This document shows positions 33,824-41,681 of a DNA stretch of 64,000 bases, piece after piece (positions within the stretch are counted from its first letter, which is position 1; each line of letters starts with the position of its first letter). Origin of the DNA: Nitrospinaceae bacterium (GTDB taxonomy: Bacteria > Nitrospinota > Nitrospinia > Nitrospinales > Nitrospinaceae). The translations under genes and the position numbers were made by a program. The notes under the pieces were generated by a model. That model was given only the letters and a program-made list of their open reading frames with translations, had not been told where the DNA came from and made no database searches. Where the stretch lies: positions 22,686-86,685 of the forward strand of contig JAJDBJ010000029.1 in NCBI GenBank assembly GCA_029261395.1. The letters run 5' to 3'.

Positions 33824-35278
33824 TTGAGTTTTCACAACATTCCTCTTTGCAGATATCAGATCATTTCCCTTAGAGCCATCGCCTCGTTTATTTTGATAGG
33901 CCTGTTGGTCATTGGAAACGGACTGAGTCCGGCTTGGGCTCAAGAATCGGAAGAACATCCCCAAACGCCCCCCATAGACTCTTACGAAAAACTCAAAACT
34001 TTTTCGGAAATTCTTTCATTACTTGAAGCAAATTATGTAGAAAAAGTGGATGCCAACGATCTGATTGATGGCGCCATTCGGGGTATGCTGAAAACTCTCG
34101 ATCCTCATACATCTTATCTTCCTCCTGAAGCCTTTACGCAGATGAAAGTAGAAACGTCCGGCCGGTTCGGAGGATTGGGGATCGAAATTACCATTAAAAA
34201 AGGAATTTTAACGGTAGTGACTCCGATCGAAGACACTCCCGCTTTCAAAGCCGGCGTCAAGTCAGGCGACCGAATCATTAAGATTGAAGACGAGTCTACC
34301 CTGGACATGACTTTGTCCGATGCGGTGGAACGGTTGCGAGGCAAGATCGGCAGTGAAGTGAACATAACCATTTTCCGCGAAGGAATGGACGAACCGCTCA
34401 AAGTGACTCTGGAGCGTGCAAACATCCAGGTCAAAAGTGTTAAGAGTAAAGTTTTCGAAGGCAGTATCGGTTATGTGAGAATTCGAAGCTTTACTAAAAC
34501 GACCAGTCGCGATTTGGACAAGGTGTTGGATGAGTTTCGGGGAAAACAAGTCAAGAAACTGGTTTTGGACTTGCGCAATAATCCGGGAGGCTTGCTCAAT
34601 CAAGCCGTGGAGGTTTCAGACCGTTTCCTCAAACCGGAAAACCTCATCGTGTATACCCAGGGGCGAACTGAAGAGCAGAACATGAGGTTCACCACGCATG
34701 ATCGCGTCCAACGGGTGACTTACCCCATGATTATTCTCGTCAATGGCGGAAGCGCCAGCGCTTCTGAAATTGTTGCCGGTGCGCTCCAGGATTCCAGCCG
34801 TGCCATCATCCTCGGAACCCAGACTTTTGGAAAGGGATCTGTGCAAACGATTATCCCTCTCAGTGACGGTTCCGCATTGAGGTTGACGACCGCCCGGTAT
34901 TACACGCCCAGCGGACGGGTGATTCAGGAAAATGGGATCATTCCCGATATCACCGTAGAGGTTCCTGACGTCCCTACAAAAACGGATGAAGAAGATGACA
35001 AGGATGATGAAGAGGTTAATAAAGAAAAAGTTAAAATGCGGAAATTCCTCCGGGAAAAAGATCTGAGGCAGCATCTTAAAGGCAAGAAAAGCTTTGGTGA
35101 AGAAGAGGCCAAAACGAAAGATGAGAAGAAATCTGAAGAAGAGTTGAAAAAAGATGAACTCATGGCTTCCCTGAAAGAAGATCTTGAAAAAGATATCCAA
35201 TTGAAAGAAGCAGTCGATCTACTCAAGGGATGGTCGGTGATGAGTAAGGTGTTTAGTGCCGACTCAGCGAAAAAATAA
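33824..35278 (+). CDS. ctpA: C-terminal processing protease CtpA (S41 family)
   Basis: Periplasmic serine protease with a Ser/Lys dyad. The signal region is at about residues 15-40; the PDZ domain spans about 95-190 (FGGLGIEITIKKGILTVV, KAGVKSGDRIIKI); the S41 core shows NNPGGLLNQAVEVS, the catalytic Ser in NGGSASASEIVAGAL near residue 310 and the Lys in TFGKGSVQT. An unusual Lys/Glu/Asp-rich C-terminal extension (about 385-470) follows the core. The start is TTG with a GGAG site seven bases upstream. It lies 79 bases after the EnvC-like gene, a common ftsEX-envC-ctpA cluster. Confidence 0.95.
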   Translation: MSFHNIPLCRYQIISLRAIASFILIGLLVIGNGLSPAWAQESEEHPQTPPIDSYEKLKTFSEILSLLEANYVEKVDANDLIDGAIRGMLKTLDPHTSYLPPEAFTQMKVETSGRFGGLGIEITIKKGILTVVTPIEDTPAFKAGVKSGDRIIKIEDESTLDMTLSDAVERLRGKIGSEVNITIFREGMDEPLKVTLERANIQVKSVKSKVFEGSIGYVRIRSFTKTTSRDLDKVLDEFRGKQVKKLVLDLRNNPGGLLNQAVEVSDRFLKPENLIVYTQGRTEEQNMRFTTHDRVQRVTYPMIILVNGGSASASEIVAGALQDSSRAIILGTQTFGKGSVQTIIPLSDGSALRLTTARYYTPSGRVIQENGIIPDITVEVPDVPTKTDEEDDKDDEEVNKEKVKMRKFLREKDLRQHLKGKKSFGEEEAKTKDEKKSEEELKKDELMASLKEDLEKDIQLKEAVDLLKGWSVMSKVFSADSAKK

Positions 35279-35404
35279 TTACCTTCAATGACCCATACAA
35301 AATATCCGAGAAGGCGGTGGTCGGGTGAACAGTCTGGCCACCCACTTGGATTGTCCTGTCCCTCCCTGATGATCAACCATTCACCTTTAACATCTTAATT
35401 TGTC

Positions 35405-36415
35405 ATGCTGGTTTTGGGAATTGAAACGTCCTGTGACGAAACGGCGGCGGCAGTTCTGGAAGATGGAACTTCCCTTCGCTCCAATGTGATTGCCTCTCAA
35501 GACGAGATCCATTCCAAATTCGGTGGAATCGTTCCGGAGTTGGCCAGTCGGTGTCATGTCGAGCGTATCGACCTCATCATCCAACAGGCTCTCGATGATG
35601 CGGGTGTCGAGTTGAAAGATATCGATCTCATCGCCGCCACTCAGGGCCCTGGCTTGGTGGTGTCACTTCTGGTGGGCTTGAATACCGCCAAGGCTCTGGC
35701 CTATTCCCTGGGGATTCCGGTCATCGGCATCAACCATCTCGAAGGGCATGTACTGGCCATCTTCCTCCAACAGAAAGTGGAGTTTCCATTTTTGACTTTG
35801 ATCGTTTCCGGTGGCCACACGGATTTATGCCGGGTCAACGGTTTTGGGCAATACCACATACTGGGTCGCACCCGCGATGACGCTGCCGGAGAATCGTTTG
35901 ACAAGGTCGCCAAAATGCTCGGCCTCGGTTATCCCGGCGGGCCCATAATCGAAAAAAAGGCGCGGCAGGGTAATCCACAGGCTCAGGTTTTCCCGCGTGC
36001 CATGCTTGAAAAAAACTCCCTGGATTTCAGTTTCAGCGGATTGAAAACGTCTGTTCGCAATACACTGCTCAGGAGAAAGAATGACAACGATGCGTCCTGT
36101 TCCGACGAGGATATCGCCGCCGGATTCCAGGAGGCCGTAGTGGACGTACTGGTCCGAAAAGCCCTTTTGGCTTGCCGGCAGGAATCGCTGAAACAGATAG
36201 TCATCACCGGTGGGGTTGCCTCCAACGGGTATCTCCGTGACCGTATGACTGAAGCCGCGCGCAAAGAGGGTATTGAGGTGTCGGCTCCCAAACCGATCTT
36301 TTGTACTGACAATGCCGCCATGATTGCTTGTGCGGGGTATTACCGTTCACAGCATTGTCCTCCCTCTGAAAACGATCCGTTTTCACTGGATGCTCATCCC
36401 AACTTGCCCTTTTAA
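35405..36415 (+). CDS. tsaD: tRNA N6-adenosine threonylcarbamoyltransferase TsaD
   Basis: Catalyses the last step of t6A37 formation on ANN-decoding tRNAs with TsaB and TsaE. Diagnostic parts are LGIETSCDETAAAV at the N-terminus, the metal-binding INHLEGHVLA, VSGGHTDL, GEAFDK-like AGESFDKVAKML, GGPIIEKKA, and the C-terminal IVITGGVASNGYLRDRM and CTDNAAMIACAGY. The length of 336 residues is usual. It is 126 bases after ctpA and 14 bases before the epimerase gene. TsaB and TsaE are not in this window. Confidence 0.97.
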   Translation: MLVLGIETSCDETAAAVLEDGTSLRSNVIASQDEIHSKFGGIVPELASRCHVERIDLIIQQALDDAGVELKDIDLIAATQGPGLVVSLLVGLNTAKALAYSLGIPVIGINHLEGHVLAIFLQQKVEFPFLTLIVSGGHTDLCRVNGFGQYHILGRTRDDAAGESFDKVAKMLGLGYPGGPIIEKKARQGNPQAQVFPRAMLEKNSLDFSFSGLKTSVRNTLLRRKNDNDASCSDEDIAAGFQEAVVDVLVRKALLACRQESLKQIVITGGVASNGYLRDRMTEAARKEGIEVSAPKPIFCTDNAAMIACAGYYRSQHCPPSENDPFSLDAHPNLPF

Positions 36416-36429
36416 CGGATACTCGTTTT

Positions 36430-37428
36430 ATGAATGTTCTGGTTACCGGAGGCGGTGGATTTCTGGGAAGTCACCTCGCTTGCCGGTTGCATGCAATGGG
36501 TCATTCTGTTTCGGTACTGGGACGCCGTCGGTATCCCAACCTGCCTCCCAATATTATCCAGCACCAGGCGGATCTGCGTGATCCTAAAGCCGTTTCCGAA
36601 GCCTGCCAAGGGCAGGACTCAGTGTTCCATGCCGGGGCCTTACCGGGAATTTGGGGGACAAAAAAGGATTTTTATCAGACCAATGTCGACGGCACCCGCC
36701 ACGTCATTGAGGGCTGTCTCCAACACGGAGTCCGAAAACTGGTGTTCACCAGCTCACCCAGTGTAATTTATAACCAGACCGATATGGAGAATGTGGACGA
36801 ATCCGCTCCATACCCCTCCCGTTACCTGTCGGATTATCCCAAAACCAAGGCGCTGGCGGAGCAGATGGTGGTAGCCGCCAACGGACAGCAGGATCTGATG
36901 ACGGTTTCATTGCGGCCTCATTTGATCTGGGGCCCTGGCGATCCCCATCTGATCCCCAGAATTATCGAGCGAGCCAAAAAGGGTCAATTGATGCGGGTAG
37001 GGGAGGGAACCAACCGGGTGGATATTGTTTATATCGATAATGTCGTGGAAGGCCATATCCGAGCCTGGCAAGCCCTGAAACCCGGCTCCCCGGTGGCGGG
37101 ACGCTGTTATTTTCTCAGCGACGGCCAGCCCGTGGTCTTGTGGGACTGGATCAACCAATTATTGACCGCTCTGGGGGTCGCCCCCGTAACGAAGAGTATC
37201 TCCTATGCCACGGCAAAAAATCTAGGGTGGATTCTGGAAGGCGTTTATCGCTTATTCGGACTGGCTGGAGAGCCGCGGATGACCCGTTTCCTCGCCGGCC
37301 AACTGGCGACCTCGCACTACTTTGACATTAGCCGCGCCAGGAGGGATTTTAATTACGAGGTCATGGTTTCCCCTGAAGAAGGGATGAAACGCCTGCTCAA
37401 GTCGCTTGAGGTTCGCCTAGAAGGTTGA
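36430..37428 (+). CDS. NAD-dependent epimerase / 3-beta-hydroxysteroid dehydrogenase-type SDR
   Basis: An extended short-chain dehydrogenase of 332 residues. The Rossmann motif VTGGGGFLGSHLA is at residues 4-16, the catalytic YxxxK is in DYPKTKALAEQM, and SLRPHLIWGPGD follows as in the 3-beta-HSD/isomerase-like group. NAD is the likely cofactor. The C-terminal end overlaps the 3' end of larB on the opposite strand by 32 bases. It follows tsaD by 14 bases. The substrate is not evident; related proteins act on sterols, hopanoids or nucleotide sugars. Confidence 0.87.
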   Translation: MNVLVTGGGGFLGSHLACRLHAMGHSVSVLGRRRYPNLPPNIIQHQADLRDPKAVSEACQGQDSVFHAGALPGIWGTKKDFYQTNVDGTRHVIEGCLQHGVRKLVFTSSPSVIYNQTDMENVDESAPYPSRYLSDYPKTKALAEQMVVAANGQQDLMTVSLRPHLIWGPGDPHLIPRIIERAKKGQLMRVGEGTNRVDIVYIDNVVEGHIRAWQALKPGSPVAGRCYFLSDGQPVVLWDWINQLLTALGVAPVTKSISYATAKNLGWILEGVYRLFGLAGEPRMTRFLAGQLATSHYFDISRARRDFNYEVMVSPEEGMKRLLKSLEVRLEG

Positions 37429-38164
37429 TGCGGTGAGCCAGACAACCCGCGCCGAATCCGTTTTCAATATTGACCACTGAAACGCCCGGCGAACAGGAGT
37501 TGAGCATGGTCAGCAAAGCCGCCAGTCCCTCGAATGCGGCCCCATAACCGATCTTGGTGGGTACGGCAATCACCGGGCACTCCACCAGCCCACCGACAAC
37601 GCTCACCAATGCTCCATCCATTCCCGCGACCACGATGATCACCCGCGCCGCCCGTAACCGGTCCATTTTATCCAGAAGCCGATGAATCCCGGCGACGCCC
37701 ACATCATAAGCGGTTTCGACCCGGCTCCCTAGAAGCTCGGCAGTGGCCACGGCCTCCTCGGCAATCGGGATATCCGATGTCCCTGCGGTGAGAACTAAAA
37801 TATGACCAATTTTTTTCTGTTGGGATTGTCTCTGGAGAACCAGGGTCCGTCCCTCTGGATTGTAATGCGCCTGGGAGGGGAGGTCGGATTGGATTTGCTG
37901 ATGCACGTCCGGAGCCAGACGGGTTGCCAGGATATCGGTATTGGCCTGATCCATTTTGTGGATGATGGCCAGAATTTGATCCGGGGTCTTGCCCTCACAA
38001 TAAATCACCTCGGGCATGCCGTTGCGAAGCGACCGGTGATGATCCACCTGCGCAAACCCCAAATCCTCGTAAGGCAGATTTTTTAAACGCTCGTAGGCTT
38101 CCTGCGGTTCGATTTTATTCTTGTACAAATCCTGGATCAACTGTTGCAGAGATTCTCGGTTCAT
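37397..38164 (-). CDS. larB: Nickel pincer cofactor biosynthesis protein LarB
   Basis: LarB carboxylates nicotinic acid adenine dinucleotide in synthesis of the nickel-pincer nucleotide cofactor of lactate racemase. The C-terminal AIR-carboxylase-like domain carries VLTAGTSDIPIAEEAVATAELLG, TAYDVGVAGIHRLL and VIIVVAGMDGALVSVVGGLV; the N-terminal part (QQLIQDLYKNKIEPQEAYERL) is typical of LarB. The protein is 255 residues. It overlaps the gpsA stop by four bases (ATGA), so it is translated with gpsA. The third pathway protein LarC is 11 kb away (49101); larA and larE are not present in this window. Confidence 0.9.
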   Translation of the reverse strand: MNRESLQQLIQDLYKNKIEPQEAYERLKNLPYEDLGFAQVDHHRSLRNGMPEVIYCEGKTPDQILAIIHKMDQANTDILATRLAPDVHQQIQSDLPSQAHYNPEGRTLVLQRQSQQKKIGHILVLTAGTSDIPIAEEAVATAELLGSRVETAYDVGVAGIHRLLDKMDRLRAARVIIVVAGMDGALVSVVGGLVECPVIAVPTKIGYGAAFEGLAALLTMLNSCSPGVSVVNIENGFGAGCLAHRINLLGEPQAT

Positions 38165-39189
38165 TCCAGCCCTTTGATCCCTGTGAACTCCGAAGTCGTC
38201 TGGACATTCATCAAGTCCCTCATGGCGGCTTGAGGCGCCTTGCCTTCGTGGAGGACGAGGTAGGTTTCTTCAATAATGGAAGCCTGAATATCGAATTTAT
38301 TTTTGAGTTGATAGGCGGAAGTCACCGTGCGCACCCCTTCGGCTACCATTTTCATGCTGGCAATAATTTCATCGAGTTTCAGTCCCTCACCCAGTTTCAG
38401 TCCAACCGTCCGATTACGGCTGAGATCTCCGGTGCACGTTAACACCAGATCGCCCATCCCAGACAAACCCGAAAACGTTTCCGGTCTTGCGCCCATCGCT
38501 GTTCCAATCCGGGTGATTTCCACCAGGCCCCGATTGATCAATGCCGCTCGGGTATTGAAACCCAATTTCAAACCGTCTGAGATTCCCGTAGCGATCGCGA
38601 TGACGTTTTTTAGGGCTCCGCCAATTTCGACTCCCATCAAGTCGGTACTGGTAAAGACTTTCATTTTATCCGTGCCGAAAATATCCTGCACCCTCTCAGC
38701 GGTTTCCTGTCGTTGTGCCGCCGCAACAATGGCCGACGGGCTACCCTGCGCCACTTCCCTGGCAAAGGTGGGCCCTGACAAGACAGCCAGGGAATCGTGA
38801 GCAGGAAGCGTCTCTTCGATGACTTTATGAATCGGAAGGAGCGATTCGTTCTCGATCCCCTTACTGGCATTGATAATCAAACAATCGGAATCGATAGATT
38901 CTTTTACAGAATTCAAGGTAGACCGCAGGACATGGGTGGGAACCACTACCAGAATGATTTTTTTACCGGTCACTACTTCCTGCAATGAAGAGGAGGAATG
39001 AATGTTGTTCGGAAGTTTAAAGCCCGGCAGGTAAACCTGATTTTCCCGCATCCGGTTCATGTCATCACAAAGGTCCGTTTCGTGGACCCAAAGATCGACC
39101 TGATATCCTTTGCCGGCCAATAAAATAGAGAGCGCTGTTCCCCAACTCCCGGCACCGATGACACCAATGTTTAAAGAAGGATTCACCAT
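38161..39189 (-). CDS. gpsA: Glycerol-3-phosphate dehydrogenase [NAD(P)+] GpsA
   Basis: Reduces dihydroxyacetone phosphate to glycerol 3-phosphate for phospholipid synthesis. The N-terminal NAD(P) motif IGVIGAGSWGTALS, the INASKGIE and LSGPTFAREVAQGSPSAIV segments, the catalytic Lys region GGALKNVIAIATGI and the SGMGDLVLTCTGDLSRNR stretch identify the family. The length of 342 residues is normal. The gene is transcribed ahead of larB with overlapping ends. The 186-base gap to the divergent TPR gene holds the promoters of both, but no convincing -35/-10 pair was found for gpsA. Confidence 0.97.
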   Translation of the reverse strand: MVNPSLNIGVIGAGSWGTALSILLAGKGYQVDLWVHETDLCDDMNRMRENQVYLPGFKLPNNIHSSSSLQEVVTGKKIILVVVPTHVLRSTLNSVKESIDSDCLIINASKGIENESLLPIHKVIEETLPAHDSLAVLSGPTFAREVAQGSPSAIVAAAQRQETAERVQDIFGTDKMKVFTSTDLMGVEIGGALKNVIAIATGISDGLKLGFNTRAALINRGLVEITRIGTAMGARPETFSGLSGMGDLVLTCTGDLSRNRTVGLKLGEGLKLDEIIASMKMVAEGVRTVTSAYQLKNKFDIQASIIEETYLVLHEGKAPQAAMRDLMNVQTTSEFTGIKGLE

Positions 39190-39375
39190 AGAGTTTCAAC
39201 AAGATTAAAAGTTTAGAGTGGGTTTGAAAAACCCAGAAACCCAATCCTGAATTATATGTTACCTGAATTAGGGCGGGAAAATGGGCTTGTTATAGTAAAA
39301 ATTTTGTGATTAAATCAAATTTCCTCATAAATGAGTTTACTCTACTACCTCTACTTCGAATTATAATCCAACACA

Positions 39376-40056
39376 ATGGCTCAAGAAACCAAATTAAAAA
39401 TAAAAGACCTGAAAGAACCGGATCAATTTCTGGTGGCGAGTAATTCATTTCTCGATGTTTTACTTCGCAATAAATCCCTGATCGCCATTTTGGTGGTTGT
39501 GATGGTAGCGATAGGCGGCGGTTACCTGTTTGTGACGAATCAGAAATCCGCCGAAATTTCAAAGATGGAGTCACTCTATTTTGAAATGACCCAACTGGTG
39601 GAAGATGAAAAGGAAAACACAGGCGAGTCCCTGATTTCAAAATTGAACACCCTGTTGGCGCAGTTTGAAGAAGGCGATCAAAAATCAAGAGCCCAGCTGT
39701 TGCTGGCGGGGGCCCAATACAAAAATAAACAATATGACGATGCGCTTGCGTCGTTTAAAATAGTATCAGATAAGGCTCTGCCCGGAACGCTCAATTACTA
39801 CATGGCTCAATCCGGAATGGCCCATTCGTTTGAAAGTAAAAAAGATTTCAATAAGGCCATTACTCACTACAAAAACATCATAGAGCATCCGGGAGAATCG
39901 CCGCTGTTTCATGTCTACCTTGGATTGGCCCGGTGTTATGAGTTGGCGCAGGATTCTAAAAACGCCCTACTGATTCTGCGTGAGATGCAAACCAAATTTC
40001 CCGAACATGCTGGCCTGGAGAAGGTGAACCTTTCTCTCAAACGGTTGGAAGGCTAG
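39376..40056 (+). CDS. Membrane-anchored TPR protein (YfgM-like)
   Basis: A 226-residue protein with one N-terminal transmembrane helix (about 33-53, ILVVVMVAIGGGYLF), followed by a tetratricopeptide-repeat region (about 95-220; AGAQYKNKQYDDALASF, AHSFESKKDFNKAITHYKNI, LGLARCYELAQDSKNALLIL). Topology places the repeats in the periplasm, as in YfgM, which associates with the Sec translocon and envelope chaperones. The M48 protease follows 23 bases later, so an envelope quality-control role is plausible. The family assignment is by layout. Confidence 0.78.
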   Translation: MAQETKLKIKDLKEPDQFLVASNSFLDVLLRNKSLIAILVVVMVAIGGGYLFVTNQKSAEISKMESLYFEMTQLVEDEKENTGESLISKLNTLLAQFEEGDQKSRAQLLLAGAQYKNKQYDDALASFKIVSDKALPGTLNYYMAQSGMAHSFESKKDFNKAITHYKNIIEHPGESPLFHVYLGLARCYELAQDSKNALLILREMQTKFPEHAGLEKVNLSLKRLEG

Positions 40057-40079
40057 GCATCATTTCATGAGATCCCTTT

Positions 40080-41162
40080 ATGAGATCTTTAAAGCATAGG
40101 GTCCACGCCTCCAGTTTCCTCCTTCTCTTTTTGAGTATAATTTCTATACCCCCCCCTGCGTCTTCCTTCGCCGTTCCATTCATCAGCAAAGACACCGAAT
40201 TGGCCATGGGGCAAGAGGCCGACAAACAGGTCATCGCTCAGTTCGGATTGTATTCCGACAAAAACCTTCAGTTGTACGTCAACAGTATTGGTCAAAAGCT
40301 GGTTTCTACTTTGTCGGATAAGGAATTCAACAAGTATTTTTTCAAAGTCGTGGACAGTTCGGAGATCAATGCGTTTGCTTTACCAGGGGGATATATCTAT
40401 GTCACCCGTGGTATTTTGGCCACGATCAACAGCGAGGCTGAGCTGGCCGGCATCTTGGGGCATGAAATCGGCCATGTCACCCAGCACCATGGTGCCAAGC
40501 AAATTGTCCGAACCATCGGAGCCCAGATACTCGCCATTGGTGCCGCCATTGCCAATCCTCAAAATGCGGGTGAATGGCTGATGGTCAGCAGTCAGATGTT
40601 CAACCAGATCAATCTGGGTTATGGGCGCGATGCGGAACTGGAATCCGACGCACATGGTCTATTGTCAGCCTATCAGGCTGGTTACGATCCGCGGAGTATG
40701 GTCGACTTTTTAAAAGGCCTGCGCCAACATGAAATGATGTCCGGTCAATCCTATCACAGCTTTCAGGCCACTCACCCCGAGACCAAGGAACGGATTATCA
40801 AAACCGGCAGTTTGTCGGAGTCGATCATCAATCGTAATGAGCAATCCGTTACGAAAAACCGAAAAGAATATTTAAAATATGTCCAGGGGCTGTCTTTTGG
40901 CGGGAAAAAGAACAGGGGAGACAGGAAAAATTACAAGAAAAAGCACATCGATATTTATGAGGTTCAACCTGGGGATACCTTTAAAAGTATCGCCATTAAG
41001 GAATTGGGAGATGAACGGGAGGACTTGACGATAGCGGTCATGAATGGGCAACGCCTGGAAGATTCCCTTGAGCCGGGACAATTTCTAAAACTGGTGCGCC
41101 CCGGACCCTATCGCAAAGACACCATCCTTGAGATACATCCTGATATCCATCCAACCCAATAA
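40080..41162 (+). CDS. Periplasmic M48 family zinc metalloprotease with LysM-like C-terminus (BepA type)
   Basis: A 360-residue secreted protease. A signal peptide covers about residues 1-30; the M48 motif HEIGH is near residue 130 (LGHEIGHVTQHHGAKQ) and the third zinc ligand Glu lies in DAELESDAHGLL. The C-terminal segment (about 300-350, YEVQPGDTFKSIAIKELG and LEPGQFLKLVRPG) resembles a LysM domain, suggesting peptidoglycan attachment in place of BepA's TPR domain; the TPR function may be supplied by the preceding gene. It probably degrades or matures outer-membrane proteins. Co-oriented with the TPR gene and two small genes downstream. Confidence 0.9.
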   Translation: MRSLKHRVHASSFLLLFLSIISIPPPASSFAVPFISKDTELAMGQEADKQVIAQFGLYSDKNLQLYVNSIGQKLVSTLSDKEFNKYFFKVVDSSEINAFALPGGYIYVTRGILATINSEAELAGILGHEIGHVTQHHGAKQIVRTIGAQILAIGAAIANPQNAGEWLMVSSQMFNQINLGYGRDAELESDAHGLLSAYQAGYDPRSMVDFLKGLRQHEMMSGQSYHSFQATHPETKERIIKTGSLSESIINRNEQSVTKNRKEYLKYVQGLSFGGKKNRGDRKNYKKKHIDIYEVQPGDTFKSIAIKELGDEREDLTIAVMNGQRLEDSLEPGQFLKLVRPGPYRKDTILEIHPDIHPTQ

Positions 41163-41174
41163 TTTGCAAAGCAC

Positions 41175-41369
41175 ATGACCGAAATTCTGGAGTTGGATAA
41201 AGCCACCACAGTCCATCTGACCGCCAAGGGTGAGATGTGCAATCGTCTGCCCCGTGGTACCCAAATTGTCCCGGTCGGGAGAAAAGGGGATTGGGTCAAA
41301 ATCACCTGGAGGAAGGGCAAAAAAAAAGGCTGGATTTTTTATCCGAATCCTAGTATTAAAATCACCTGA
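41175..41369 (+). CDS. Small SH3-like domain protein
   Basis: A 64-residue protein with the bacterial SH3-like pattern (NRLPRGTQIVPVGRKGDWVKITWRKGKKKGWIF): conserved Gly and Trp with a terminal GWI motif. There is no signal peptide, so it is probably cytoplasmic or anchored by another protein. It starts 12 bases after the M48 protease stop and is likely co-transcribed. Bacterial SH3 domains often bind peptidoglycan, which fits the neighbouring LysM-bearing protease only if the protein is exported. Confidence 0.65.
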   Translation: MTEILELDKATTVHLTAKGEMCNRLPRGTQIVPVGRKGDWVKITWRKGKKKGWIFYPNPSIKIT

Positions 41370-41408
41370 ATCCCAGTATTTCTCTCAGATTATTTTTTCA
41401 GGTGCCTT

Positions 41409-41597
41409 ATGACTGGTTCAAGCGTTGAAAATCTGGATGACGAAGAATTATTGATGTACTACGAAACAACCAAAAAACTTTTGGAAAGCAGATTGAAAGA
41501 TGAAGCCTGTCAAAATGGGAAAATCGGTATTCTGCAACAAAAGCTTGAGTACATCGAAGACGAATTGAAATCAAGAAGTCTGTGGGAAGCCGAATAG
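41409..41597 (+). CDS. Small helical hypothetical protein, 62 residues
   Basis: A charged, Leu/Glu/Lys-rich protein, predicted helical throughout (ELLMYYETTKKLLESRLKDE, LQQKLEYIEDELKSRSLWE). It begins 39 bases after the SH3-like gene and reads in the same direction, so it may be the last gene of the TPR-M48 group. No family recognised. The terminator hairpin at 41632-41655 follows closely, although its T-run lies on the opposite strand. Confidence 0.5.
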   Translation: MTGSSVENLDDEELLMYYETTKKLLESRLKDEACQNGKIGILQQKLEYIEDELKSRSLWEAE

Positions 41598-41623
41598 TTT
41601 TTCCAGGTACGGACCTCATCCCT

Positions 41624-41655
41624 AAAAAAAACGGGCAGACCGAAAGGTCTGCCCG
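41624..41655 (-). terminator. Rho-independent terminator of acnA
   Basis: CGGGCAGACC (41632-41641), loop GAAA, GGTCTGCCCG (41646-41655): a perfect 10-bp stem with a tetraloop. On the minus strand it is followed by eight T residues (41631 down to 41624), just downstream of the aconitase stop. Confidence 0.93.
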
Positions 41656-41681
41656 CTTGCAACTGGACGTATGCAATTCCG

